Shown here: positions 33,894-45,440 of the stretch, one piece after another
How the letters are laid out: each line of letters opens with the position of its first letter
How positions within the stretch are numbered: the stretch's first letter is position 1
Source: Ceratopteris richardii
Lineage: Eukaryota > Streptophyta > Polypodiopsida > Polypodiales > Pteridaceae
Reading direction: 5' to 3'
Length of the DNA stretch: 64,000 nt
Assembly (NCBI GenBank): GCA_020310875.1
Contig: CM035406.1
Coordinates: 87,171,664 to 87,235,663, forward strand
Made by a program: the position numbers and the translations under genes
Notes under the pieces: model-generated
Seen by the model: only the letters and a program-made list of their open reading frames with translations
The model's database searches: none
What the model was told of the DNA's origin: nothing

Positions 33894-34125
33894 TCGTTGA
33901 TATATTTTGGTATTGATGTGTGTGAACACACTTAGGGCCACTGGCCACTTTTTTCCCTCTTTAGGAGGGATTTTTCCCCTAGCTTTTATTTATGCTTATA
34001 AGCCTAGTGGTTCACTTATCTTTGTACATTCATTTGGTAATACATTTAGTATTATGTGTTGTGCTCCATGCTTCTTCTTCTTCCTTGTGTTGTTTGTGTG
34101 CTTCCACATACCTCAAACTCCAATA
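33894..34125 (+). repeat. 3' LTR of copia M
   Basis: It starts TCGTTGATATATTTTGG directly after CCCAGGGGGGAT (polypurine tract 33884-33893). It carries GATGTGTGTGAACACAC like the other two LTRs of this family and ends at about CTCCAATA. It is 232 bp. The first base pair TG has become TC. Confidence 0.85.
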
Positions 34126-35454
34126 AAACCACCATAAATTTTATATCAGAAGTCCACTTTCTCAAGATAGAGGAGGAATTCAAGAGTGCTTCTAGATAGA
34201 TTTTTACCAATACAAGGGGGAGGAAAAGGACCATTGAAAGACACTTAAATTTTATTCAGATGAAAACAACAAGGATTTCAAATGGAATAGGCTGACTCTA
34301 GGGAGTGGGAAGTTTTTTTCCATAAAAAGCATTCTAAAATACATAACATATTTATTAACCCTATCATACCCAGGCATAACATTTTTCTTCAAAGGTGTTT
34401 ATGAACTTGTGATATAGTTTTCTTGCAGGAGCATAGATTCTTAAGTTATTTGAGGTAAAAAGAGACATCACAAAGAGACAAGTAAGCATTGGACTTAGTT
34501 ATCAAAACACTCAAGTATGGCTCTAACCTTTGAGTCACATTAAGAGAAGGAAAAGAATCATTTCACTGCATAGAGTGATTGATTGCTTCATTGAGTGTGC
34601 ATATGCATGATTCTTAGATCAGGTAAATTAATCGTGACCAATAGATTGACACGTAGTAGGACCTCTACTGCAAAGAGTGCTATATGCTCAATTAGGAGCA
34701 TTTACAAGGCATCAAGTGATTTTGAGAGTGAACAAGGAACCATGGCCTTATCCAGCTCCAAATATTTTTGAACTTCTAATCCCAATATGTAGGTAGATTG
34801 GATGTCTAGGCTTGAGGGTGAATTCCAAATTCATCTCACCTTCACACGACTAAATTTTTTAGGAGCCTCCATCTATCAAGATGATTTCGGACAATCTTTT
34901 GTTGGATTAGTCGTTTGAAAAGCATTAAAGCATTCTTGCATTAGGAAAGAAGTTTATGATAAGTACTGTAAGCAACTTCATATTAGATTTTAGGATAGTT
35001 TTATAATATACTTAAAAACATTTATTTTATAGCACAAAAATAAAGATTTTATTTTAAACAGAATGATTGTTTGTTTGCTTCATATTTATTTCATTGCACG
35101 AAAAGAATTTTATTTTATAGTTCAAAAAGAGTTTTAGGTTCAAGTTCGTTTGATTCAAAGTAGTTGCTTTATCCTACTTTCCAAAATCAATTTAAGAAAA
35201 ATTATTCAAAAAAATAGTAGTAAATTTTATTTTACATTAAAAATTCAAAATACCTAAATTAAGAAAATATATTTACAGCTTATAAAATTTATATACAAAT
35301 ATAAACTTTATTAGAGAAACCTTTGAAATTAAATATTCAAAGGTTTAAAAATTAAAATAAGTTCTAAAACATTAAAAACTCACAAAGAAAAAGAGTAATC
35401 TATTTATAAATTCAAAAGATCAAGTCAAGAGATAATTATAAGTTTTAAATTAAG
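34126..35454. other. no gene recognised; very AT-rich
   Basis: Nothing resembling a gene or known repeat was seen. From about 34980 the sequence is strongly AT-rich with poly-A/T runs and leads into the minisatellite. Confidence 0.45.
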
Positions 35455-36056
35455 TATACGGGAGTTTCTACTTTCTCCCTCAACAAAAAGGTAGATTACA
35501 AGTATGGGAGTTTCTACTTTCTCCCTCAACAAAAAGGTAGATTACAAGTATGGGAGTTTCTACTTTCTCCCTCAACAAAAAGGTAGATTATGAGTATGGG
35601 AGTTTCTACTTTCTCCCTCAACAAAAAGGTAGATTACGAGTATGGGAGTTTTTACTTTCTCCCTCAACAAAAAGGTAGATTATGAGTATGGGAGTTTCTA
35701 CTTTCTCCCTCAACAAAAAGATAGATTATGAGTATGGGAGTTTCTACTTTCTCCCTCAACAAAAAGGTAGATTACGAGTATGGGAGTTTCTACTTTCTCC
35801 CTCAACAAAAAGGTAGATTACGAATGGGAGTTTCTACTTTCTCCCTCAACAAAAAGATAGATTACGAGTATGGGAGTTTCTACTTTCTCCCTCAACAAAA
35901 AGGTAGATTATGAGTATGGGAGTTTCTACTTTCTCCCTCAACAAAAAGATAGATTATGAGTATAGGAGTTTCTACTTTCTCCCTCAACAAAAAGGTAAAT
36001 TACGAATATGGGAGTTTTTTACTTTCTCTCTAAACAAAAAAAGTAAAGTATGAGTT
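35455..36056 (+). repeat. 46-bp minisatellite, 13 copies
   Basis: The unit contains GGGAGTTTCTACTTTCTCCC, CTCAACAAAAAGGTAGATTA and a variable CGAGTAT end. The word GGGAG recurs at 35460, 35506, 35552, 35598, 35644, 35690, 35736, 35782, 35826, 35872, 35918, 35964 (AGGAG) and 36010. Spacing is 46 bp except one of 44. Copies differ at few positions, so the array expanded recently or is homogenised; the last copy is degenerate. Open frames through it are by-products of the repeat. Confidence 0.97.
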
Positions 36057-38460
36057 ATAACCTACAACAAGAACATTATGAAAAATGAATAATCATGTTT
36101 TTTGAGCTGTGCTTATGATTTTTCTTTTTACATGTGATAAACATATCATAATATGAGTTTCTTTTACTAGTATTATGATAATAATAAGATATGATAATTA
36201 TGATAAAATTTGTGATGCAATATGATTGATTATGAAAAATTATTTTCTTGTAGCTTCTAGTTTATGATTACTGACAGGATTTGAAGATGAATGGAGCAAA
36301 TAAATTGAAGATTTGGTATCATAAATTTGGAGAAGTTGAAGTTGAAGATGAATAAAATTAATCAGGTGAAACAATTTTGAACTTAACTTATTTTTTAGTT
36401 GCTCGCATGATTGTTTTTTAGGCATTTCATGATTAGATGAGTACATCCTTCTGATATTTAAGGAAGATTATTAAAATTATGAAACATGAATTCAAAACTG
36501 AAGTAGGAATGTGTATGAAGAGAAGATAAGAATTAGAGATCCTATGGCTTTCATAAGGATAGAAGAGGGAACACTTGACTTGTGACTCCTAGTAGAAGTA
36601 AGCTTATTTTATATAGGTAGGCTACCTTAGTTTCTAAACCATTTAGCTAATGAGATCATAGTTCCAACTATAGCCTATCTCTAGAACCTTTGCTCTTAAT
36701 AGGGGTTAAGCCTTTCCCCTCTAACAAAAAAGTTTGAAAGCAAGAAAAGAGAAATCAAAAGATACATAAAGCAGTACATTAATGGTTGCTGCAATATGAT
36801 AAATGAAAAATGAGAAAAAGAAAAATATGAAGAAAAATAAGAGAAAGAAAAATATGAAGAAAAATCATAAATGAGTTGTGGTCTCGAAACCACATCTCAT
36901 ATGTATTGTGGGCAGTATGAGGCGGATGTATGCTATAGAGGAATTAGTTACCTGTATCTTATGGCGACTAGCTAGGGGATGAGGGATAGAATACTTATAT
37001 AAATTATTTATTACTTTTGAACAGTGTTAATAGAAGAGCAAGTACCATGACTATCTGAATGATTTCTATAGGACTTTCTAAAACTTGTTCTCAAATTCAT
37101 GCATTTGAAGAAAAAGTTTGTAATTCAAGCTTTTGTAATTTTAAAAGTTTTCTTCACTATCAGAAGTTGTCCTTATGATTAGGAGCATATTTCATATATT
37201 GTTTCAAAACAATTCAAGAAGAATTTTCCAAAAGAATTCGATACTGCTTTCCATTGAACTGCAGTTTGGCCCATCGAGGATGATGTGCAAGTTTGGTGGA
37301 GGCAAATGTCGGAAGGATTTCCTCGCTTGAGTTATCATATGGAAAAATAAAAATGTTTTGATTCAAAGTTAATTAGTTGATATCTCTCTCACATATTTTC
37401 TAATGCATTGGATTAAAATGACTAAACTTTTCTCTTGGGTACCTGTAGGAAAAAGAAGAAAATATATTCAGAATGAAGGGATAATTGATCCTTATTTTAA
37501 CTCTTCATTTTATGTCTACTATATGTTTATGAGATCATCTGTATATGCATTCATGATCATAAGAGTACATCTATGTGAGAATAAAGGAGAATTTAAGTTT
37601 GGTTATTTATATGTGCCAATGTTTATAAGGTTGTATATTTATATATGTGTAAAATGCACTTAATTATGTATGTGTTTTTGTGCCTATGAATGCGAATGTG
37701 AATGAGGGTTTATGTCATATGTATGTGTTTGCATATATAAACTTAAAATATGTATATGTGTGCATCTATGTTTATGAATTTTTTCCTACCTAAGCATGAA
37801 TATATATAGGAGTTCATGATGTATATGAGTTCAAGTAAACCTATGAATTGTTTGGTCTTTCTTATGAGAACATATACATGTATACATGTTAATATAATTA
37901 AAAGTGTGCTTATGTGTTAGGATTAATATTTATGTACTATGTGATTGTACTTTGTGATTAGATCATGTTTTAAAAGCCATAAATGTACATCTTTATTTCG
38001 GAGTTCATGTTTACAACCTAAGTGCCTAAATTATTTTAAGAACATTTACAATTAATAAGTCTCATATTTTTATAGATGACTTTGATATTTATATTTAATA
38101 GTTAATGAAAATTATATATATATAAGCTAAATAAAATAAGTAATATATATAATTAATTTGTAAATTAACAAAAATAACATTAAGTAAATAATTAAGTTAT
38201 AATATTTAATTGATATAACTATTTAATGAAGTTTATTATAAGAGCTCTATGTGTGTGTTTTTATATAAATATGTTTATTGTTAGTTTATTATAGATATGT
38301 AGTGTGTTAGTTAATAGTTAACATTAGTATGCATGATGAATAACTAGTTAACTAACTATAAAGTTTAGTTATCTGCATGCTTATGTGTAATCTGAGTATA
38401 GTTATAAATATGTGTGTTCTAAATGCTTTTTCCTAATGTTTCTTCTTGCAGGTATGATAT
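36057..38460. other. AT-rich, gene-free; gypsy-like polypurine tract at 37272-37306
   Basis: No coding sequence was recognised. At 37272-37303 the phrase CATCGAGGATGATGTGCAAG then TTTGGTGGAGG resembles the end of plant gypsy elements just before the 3' LTR. TGTCGGAAGG from 37307 could then be an LTR start. The rest is AT-rich with TA and ATGTGT runs. Short open frames here have no support. Confidence 0.4.
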
Positions 38461-38462
38461 AT

Positions 38463-38541
38463 GAAAGAGAGAGAGAGAGAGATGCCATTAGTTCCTTCTT
38501 CTACCCCCTCCACTACAGGTTGACGGATGCACTAACGGTAG

Positions 38542-38582
<41 letters not shown>

Positions 38583-38941
38583 TTAGTTTCTTCATCTTCC
38601 TCCCCTCCTTCCTCCATCGACTCCTATAGACAGAGAAGATGGTGGCAGACAGAAGACACCTAGAGAGAGAGGGAGAGAGGTCTAGAGAGAGAGTCAGAAA
38701 AGCTTCTGCAACTTCTTCTTCACTCTCCAGCAACTATGCATGCAAGCTAGAAGAGAGAGAGAGAGAGAGAAGTTATCACCTCCCCCTCCTTCATCATTTG
38801 TGCATGCGCAGGTAGGCAACAGCAGATAAATATGTGCACAATCAAAAGAGAGAGAGAGAGAGAGAGAGATGCCATTAGTTTCTTCATCTCCCCCCCCTTC
38901 CTTCCTCCATCAGCTACTACAGATGGACGTGCTGACGGCAG

Positions 38942-38999
<58 letters not shown>

Positions 39000-39039
39000 A
39001 ACCTCAGGCTGGCAGGATCCATGTGCACAAAAAATCAAG

Positions 39040-39074
<35 letters not shown>

Positions 39075-39076
39075 GG
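38463..39076 (+). repeat. GA microsatellites with repeated GATGCCATTAGT blocks
   Basis: Pure (GA)n tracts lie at about 38465-38482, 38543-38577, 38754-38770, 38847-38870, 38943-39000 and 39039-39075. The block GATGCCATTAGTT, followed by CTTC-rich sequence, follows a GA tract three times (38481, 38576, 38868), so a larger unit has been duplicated. Translated frames are Arg-Glu or Leu-Ser repeats and are not genes. Confidence 0.93.
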
Positions 39077-40060
39077 TATGCATATGTTTTTATGTATTTA
39101 TGCATGTGCATATGAGTATGCATGTATGCATGTGAAGATTAATGAATGCATGTATGCATGTGAAATTAGTGAATGCATGTAGGCATATGATGCATATGAA
39201 GATATTATGCAGGTATGCATGTGTAGATATGCATGTGCGCATGAGTGTGATGTGCACAAATGCATATGCATGTAAGTTATGAAGTGTGTGATGCATGTGT
39301 GCATGTGATGTGGTGCATGTATGCATGTGAAGTGAGATGTGCATTTATGCATGTGTAGATATGCATGTGTGCATGAGTGTGATGTGCTCAAATGCATATG
39401 CATGTAAGTTATGAAGTGTGTGATGCATGTATGCATGTGATGTGGTGCATGTATGCATGAATTATAAGTGATATATGCATATATGTTAGAAATGTATGCA
39501 TAAATGTTAGGATGTGTGCATAAGTGCATGTGCATATGTAATGTAAGTAGGCATGCATATGTATAATGTATGCATGCATAAGAAGTTGATGTATGTATGC
39601 ATGTACATTGAATGTATGCATGTATATGTGAGTGCATGTACATTTATGTTAGAAATATGTAATGTAAGTATGCATGTGTATGCATGTGAAGTTAGTGTAT
39701 GCATGTCATATGTGTTTGCATGTATGCATGTTGAATGTTTGCATGTATGCAAGTGAAAAGTGCAGGTATGCATAAGTGCATAAGAATGCATGTGAGAGTG
39801 CATGTACATATTAAAGTTAGTGCATGTGCATATGAGTATGCATGAGTGCATGTGTAAGAGTGCATGAGTGCATGTGCATAAATGAAGTAGGTAAGTAATA
39901 TGATTGAGTATATATGCATATGAGAAGTATGTGTGCATATACATATTTAAAGTAGATGTATGCACGCGTTAAATATATGTGTTTACTTGTGCATAAGTGC
40001 ATAATAGATATGAATGAGATTGCATTAGAAGTACATGTTAATGTATGAGTACGCATGTTA
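39077..40060 (+). repeat. TGCATG-rich degenerate tandem array
   Basis: Words such as TGCATGTATGCATGTG recur throughout about 1 kb. A higher-order duplication of about 132 bp starts at 39221 and 39353 (GTGTAGATATGCATGTG in both). The long antisense frame full of His-Thr-Cys-Ile is a consequence of the repeat. The array fades near 40060. Confidence 0.9.
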
Positions 40061-40705
40061 AAGATAATGTTTGTATGAAAGCATATAAAATAGAAATATT
40101 GTATATGAGAATCTATGTGAGTGTGTAGTTACATATACATGAGAGGATTATTTAATGTGTTAGCATAGGTTTAAATTTTATTAAGTTTTGAATATTAGAT
40201 TTATAAATAAGTGTTTTATATTCATGAGAGCATACTTATGTTTGTCTAATGGTTCTTCTTGCAGATCATTGTGAAGAAAACTTGACGAGCACTGAAGAGG
40301 ATTTGATGATATTACAAGATAGAAGCTGCTTTTATGCTGCTGATTTTAGTTCATCATTTGATCTTTGAATTTTAAATTTGTATAGGAATATTTTCTAAGA
40401 GTTGTATTAGAACAAACATTTGTATAGGTCTAAATTTGATTCTTAAGTTTTTCGCACTTTCACTTTATAGTTTAATTAAATTTTTTATATTGCACTTTCT
40501 TATGCTTGAAAATTTCATGTGAATTTTAGTTTTTTTTAACTAAACTTAAAAAGATTATAAATTCTTAGCTAGTAGCTCCCAAACACTGAAATCACAACCT
40601 AGAACCTAAAGCATACTAAGAAACACCCGGCGTGTAGTCACACGGTGAGGTTAGCGTGAATCTGTTTGGATGAGTGGCTGCCTCCCTTCACACCCCTCTA
40701 CGACA
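40061..40705. other. no gene recognised
   Basis: AT-rich DNA. TTCTTCTTGCAG at 40250-40261 repeats the sequence found at 38441-38452 just before the repeat block, so the block may have grown inside a once single sequence. The last 120 bp are less AT-rich and of unknown origin. Confidence 0.4.
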
Positions 40706-42300
40706 GTGTGGACATATATGCTAAGCTGATCTCCCTAGTACAGAACCTCTCCCTGACATAATGATAGTGCACCTCAATGTGCTTAGTGCGAGCATGGAAC
40801 ACAGGTCGTCACAACTGCCAATGCGCTCTGACTGTCAGTGAAGATGGTAGTGGCAGAAGACTAAACAACACCCAAATCAGCCATAAGGCGTCTGAGCCAC
40901 ACACACTCAAAAGTCGTTGTGAAAGCCACCCTATACTCAACCTCACAACTAGAAGTGGCCACAGTAGGCTGCTTCTTGCTCAATCAAGATATACATGAGC
41001 TACCAAGCATGAAGCAAAAGCCACTAGTCGACACACGAGTGTCATAGCAACCAGCCCAATCAGAGTCAAAAAAAGCATGCACATCTGGCGATAGTGATCC
41101 CCCCTTCGGATAAAACAACCCAAGTAGTCGAGTACCACTTAAGTAGCAAAAGATGCGCTTAACCGCCTGCCAATGCTCGACTCCTGGGCAATGCATAAAC
41201 CTGCTCATCTATGAGACAGCAAACTGAATATCTGGCCGAGTAATGCATAAGTAAATCAAGCATCCAATAGCTTGCTGATAGAGAAAAGCATCAAATGCAT
41301 CTCAAGCATCATGAAGACTCAATCGTAAACCTGTCTCCATAGAAGTGGCGATAGGCTTACAGTCTTCAAGGCCAAAACGCTGCAACAATGTGTCAATATA
41401 TTTCATTTGACACAAATCCATTCCACCATCAACTTGCATAAATTGAATGCCCAAATAGTGATGCAAATACCCCAAATCAGACATCTCAAATGAGGCATGC
41501 AAATCAGCCTTAAAATCAGCAATATGCTTCTCAATAGGACTAGTGTGCAGCATGTCGTCAACATAGACAACAATGATCAGAAGCACATCATTAGCATGCT
41601 TAACATATAAGGTGCTTTCAGTTGGACTGTTCTCAAAACCATGTGCAATCATATAAGCATGTATCTTCTCATACCAAGCACGTGGTGCTTGCTTTAAACC
41701 ATATAATGCCTTCTTTAACCTGCACACCTGGTTTTCATGTCATTTTTGCACAAAGCCACGGGGCTGAAAAACATACACTTCTTCATGCAAGTCACCATTC
41801 AGAAATGCTATTTTAATGTCCAACTGATGTACATTCCAACCATGATGAGCTGCAAGTGCATAGATGCTACGAACTCTAGTCATTCGGCAAGTAGGTGCGA
41901 AGGTCTCATCAAAATCAATGCCTCTTTCCTGTGCATAACCCTTTGCAACAAGTCTAGCCTTATGCCCGTCAACTGTACCATCAGGCTTACGCTTCAGCTT
42001 ATATACCCACTTATTCCCAATGGCCTTCTTGCCAGAAGGCAAGTCACATAAATACCAAGTACCATTCTTCATTATAGCATCATATTCAGATTGCATAGCA
42101 ACCATCCAATTTTCTAAATTTTCTGCTTCATCAAACGAAACAGGTTCATTCTCATCACAGAGACTGGATGCAGCCATAGCATAGCAATTTGATGCAAAAG
42201 AGGCACTATGAGAGCCTGAACGAGTACGATATGATAGACGTGCATCTAATTTGTTGTCACGTAAAGTCTACACCAGCCATTTTGGCATAGTTTCTGCTAT
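40706..42300 (-). pseudogene. copia O reverse transcriptase and RNase H
   Basis: RT frames are 41740-42177 (GKKAIGNKWVYKLKRKPDG and QLDIKIAFLNGDLHEEVYV) and 41302-41727 (LKKALYGLKQAPRAWYEKI, then YVDD at the complement of 41554-41565). A stop separates them. RNase H is seen in 40984-41208 (FFDSDWAGCYD) and continues in other frames with TSSCEVEYRVAF and TDSQSA. The HARTKH region near 40790 is damaged. The polymerase active site is intact despite the broken frames. Confidence 0.88.
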
Positions 42301-43555
42301 CAGCTCTCTCATCAACAAGTGCATCATGTAAATCTGCATCAAAAATGGAATGATCTACATCATCACCTGAAACCTACAAAGGCTAAGAAGTTGCCTCATT
42401 GGGACCAGCACTAGACTGTCCACCTATAAAAAGAGGCAGCAAAGTATCACACATATCTTTGGAGCTAATAGATGTCTCCTTAGTACATGAAAGCAATGGC
42501 TGAATAGCATCTTCCACAAAAACAACATCGTGGCTAACCAGAATGCGTTTAGTCTGTGGATGATACAGACGATAGCCTTTGCTTTTAGAATTGTACCCAA
42601 CAAAAATACATTTTACTGCTTTATCATCCAATTTTCTACGATGTTTTTCGGGCACTAATGCATATGCCAAACAACCAAAAACATGTAGATGAGCAACAGA
42701 TGGCTTGCGATCATGCCAAGCCTCATATGGAGTGATAGACTACAGTACTTTAGTTGGACACCTGTTAAGTACATATGTTGCACACATGACAGCCTGAAGC
42801 CAGAAACTATGGTAAAGCCTAACTCTTGACCATACACCTCGCCATCTCCATGAGTGACTTGTTCTTTCGTTCAGCAACTCCATTCTGTTGAGGTGTATAT
42901 GGCACTGTACACTGGTGTTTTATCCCATGTTCAGCCAGAAATGCATTAAAATCAGAAGACATATACTCCTCCCCTCGATAAGAATGGAGGGTGCCCATTT
43001 TACATGCTGACAGATTTTCAGCCAAAACCAAAAATTGTTTGAAGCACATGAACACTTCAGACTTTACCTTCAATGGATATACCCATGCATGCCTGGAAAA
43101 ATCATCAATGAAAGTCATGAAGTAAAGATAATTTCCAAAAGAAGGTGTCTGCATAGGACCATAGACATCACTATGTACAAGCTAAAATTTCTGAGTAGCC
43201 CGAACTAGAACATCTTTTGGAAATGAGGAACGCGGCATTTTGCCTAAAATACAGCCTTCACAAACATGTTTTCCAGGTGCCTCAAGTTTGGGCAAAGAGG
43301 ACACTATTTCGGATTTCTACATGCGTAACAAACTAGCAAAATTCAGATGACCAAAGCGTGCATGCCAAATCTTTGCATCTGACATAGCCTGAGAATCATG
43401 TACTACACATGCCGAATCATTCACAGATCTTTCATACTCTATGATCTTATACAGCCCACGACATAAAATGCCAGAAGCAATAATCACATCGCCATTTGAC
43501 AGATCATGAACTGTACACCTGTCATCAATAAATTTCACAACCAAGCCAATCTTGG
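42301..43555 (-). pseudogene. copia O integrase
   Basis: The zinc region is in 43317-43544 (WHARFGHLNFASLL) with CEGCILGK beyond a stop. The core at 42819-43154 has the first Asp in HSDVYGP and the Glu in AERKNKS. The second catalytic Asp is replaced: the motif reads LHSYRGEEY (Tyr codon, complement of 42978-42980). The same His-Ser-Tyr occurs in copia G. The C-terminal region 42383-42670 carries YALVPEKHRRKLDDKAVKCI and FVGYNSKSKGYRLYHP. Integration by this protein is unlikely. Confidence 0.87.
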
Positions 43556-43990
43556 CTAATGTAGAAACTGGAATAGGTTCTTTTTTATCCCTGGCACAAA
43601 TAAAGCATCTAACAAAGTGAAAGAACTACCATCAGTAGTAGTCAAAATGATCTTACCAACTCCCATAACAGGATAAGAGGAGTTGTTGGTGCATGTAACA
43701 GTATTCCCTGTAGGGACAGGCTCGAGTGAAGAGAAGAAACTACGCTGTGAGGTAATATGTTTGGTCACCCCATTGTCAAAGTACCAAACATCTGAGTCTA
43801 CTGCAGACATGCACTGCTCATGAGAAGACGGGTCAAAACTGCAAACAATAGTAAATGCCCATTCTTCTTCCTACACAAGGTTAGCAGACTCTGTTTTTGG
43901 TGTAGAGGCTTCTGCAACAACCATTCTAACCTCTTTCTTCTTTGCTTCTTTAGCAGCCAGTTTTGGACAGTTCTTTATGATATGATCATT
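43556..43990 (-). pseudogene. copia O protease
   Basis: The frame 43556-43810 starts SAVDSDVWYFDNGVTKHIT. The aspartic protease motif reads Asp-Asn-Gly (43769-43777) instead of Asp-Ser-Gly. Upstream, in another frame, HGNDHIIKNCP is the second half of a zinc knuckle whose first cysteines were lost at a frameshift near 44005. A TAG separates knuckle and protease. The frame ends early at 43556. Confidence 0.75.
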
Positions 43991-44850
43991 CCCATGCAAA
44001 ACAATTTTTGCTTTTCTGATTTCTTCTCATCTTTATCTTCCTTCCTCGAATGTGCAGCATTTGCAGATTTTTGCTTATTAGTTGAAGAGCTCCATTTTCC
44101 TTTGCCCTTCTGACTAGCCACGAAAGCTTGATCTACAACAAGCATAATGGACATGTTCTGCCTAGACTGATCTTCCTGCAACAGAACAAATACTAACTCC
44201 TCAAATGATAAGGCATTTGGATTTCCTTTCATCATTAACCGAAGACTAGAAGCAAAACTCCGATATGAATCAAGAAGACTATTCAGAACGGTCTGCACAA
44301 GTGAGCTATCTAGTATAAGCTCATCAGCAGAAATCAATTGTTCCTTCAAGTCTTTGATCTTTGTTAGAAAACTTTCCATAGAATCACCTTCATTCATGTG
44401 CTCACTCTCCAACTATTTTCAGAGGTAAGCAACACGAGCCTCATTCCTAGCTTGATACAATATGGTAAGTGTATCCCAAGCATCCTTAGCTGTTCTGCAA
44501 GAGCGAATGTGAGGAATAATGGCACGTTTGATAGACAAAGCTATCAATGCATGTGCCTGAGCATCTCTGCCATCCCAACGAATTTGCTGTACAGTAGGTG
44601 CAGCAGAAACCGAAGCACGAACAAGAATATGCAGAATATCATCATCTTCGACACCTTCTATAGCAGCTTCAGTATCTACAGATGTAACAGTTGTAGGTGT
44701 GATAGGACGTTTTTGAACACCCTGCACAATGTTCCACAGTCCTTTTGCAACCAATACATGTTGCATCATATAAGCCCACAATGGGTAGTTGGTACCATCC
44801 AACTTATCCTCAACAGCCAACATACGAAATACATCACTGCTTTCAGCCAT
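43991..44850 (-). pseudogene. copia O gag
   Basis: Translation would start at ATG 44850 (MAESSDVFRMLAVEDKLDGT) and runs in one frame to about 44005. Only two neighbouring stops, at 44413-44421, interrupt it. The Gag core shows NYPLWAYMMQHVLVAKGLW, AKDAWDTLTILYQ and FLTKIKDLKEQLISA. The C-terminus is Lys/Ser-rich before the broken knuckle. The leader from the primer site to this ATG is about 340 bp. Confidence 0.85.
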
Positions 44851-45191
44851 GGCCAGTGACTAAAATACCTTGATGCAGAAAATTGATTGTATCTCAAAAA
44901 GTTGAACAGGACTACCCATACGAATTTTGCTAGACCTGTAGCAGACTTCGAGACGCTTATATTGGCAAACCAAAATTGGTATATACCTTTGGCACAAAAA
45001 GACAAAATAGCTTACACACGCACTGTGATAGTGTGTTTGGAGGCCGAAATGATCTCAGATCATGATTTTGGCACCACACAGCAAAGTTATTTTGATCTGG
45101 AAAACACGCTGAGTATGCTCACCAAAATTCGTGCAATTCTGAGACTGCAACTGGAGGAGTGTCGACGGTGCCCTAGATGAAGCAATGACCT

Positions 45192-45203
45192 GCTGTGATA
45201 CCA
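45192..45203 (-). other. primer binding site of copia O
   Basis: The minus strand reads TGGTATCACAGC, the initiator-Met type with one mismatch, two bases inside the 5' LTR border at 45206. Confidence 0.85.
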
Positions 45204-45205
45204 AT

Positions 45206-45435
45206 TGTTGGAGATAGACGTCTGCGGAAGCATGCGAATAGCACAAGGAAGGAGAAGAAGCTTGGATCACAACACACAATACTGAATGTATTACTAGAGA
45301 ATGTACAAAGATAAGTAGCCCATTAGGGCAATAGGCGTATATACATAGCCGGGGAAAAAAAACTCCTAAAGAGGGAAAAAAGTGCCCCAGTGGTCCTAGT
45401 GTGTTCACACACATCACTACCTAAATATATCAACA
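45206..45435 (-). repeat. 5' LTR of copia O
   Basis: It is 230 bp. On the minus strand it begins TGTTGATATATTTAGGTAG and ends CTATCTCCAACA. It matches the LTRs at 15915-16133 and 33894-34125. A TATATA promoter-like motif lies near 45340 on the minus strand. Confidence 0.9.
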
Positions 45436-45440
45436 GGACC

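Larger units (their letters stand above)
40706..45435 (-). mobile_element. copia O, lacking its 3' LTR
   Basis: The right end has a 230-bp LTR and primer site, followed on the minus strand by gag, protease, integrase, RT and RNase H. On the left the protein alignment fails inside the RNase H tail near 40706 (after EISLAY), and no polypurine tract or second LTR follows. The element has therefore lost its 3' end to deletion or rearrangement. LTR and proteins place it with copia E, G and M. GGACC at 45436-45440 would be the outer target-site half. Confidence 0.9.

Noticed and set aside
35455..36056. CRISPR-like array of regular repeats
   Set aside because: Units are adjacent with no unique spacers, and the context is a plant nuclear genome; it is a minisatellite.
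38412..39182. Frames rich in Arg-Glu or Leu-Ser repeats
   Set aside because: They are translations of GA microsatellites.
39098..39643. Antisense frame of 181 codons rich in His, Thr, Cys and Ile
   Set aside because: It is the translation of the TGCATG repeat array; composition and periodicity follow the repeat.
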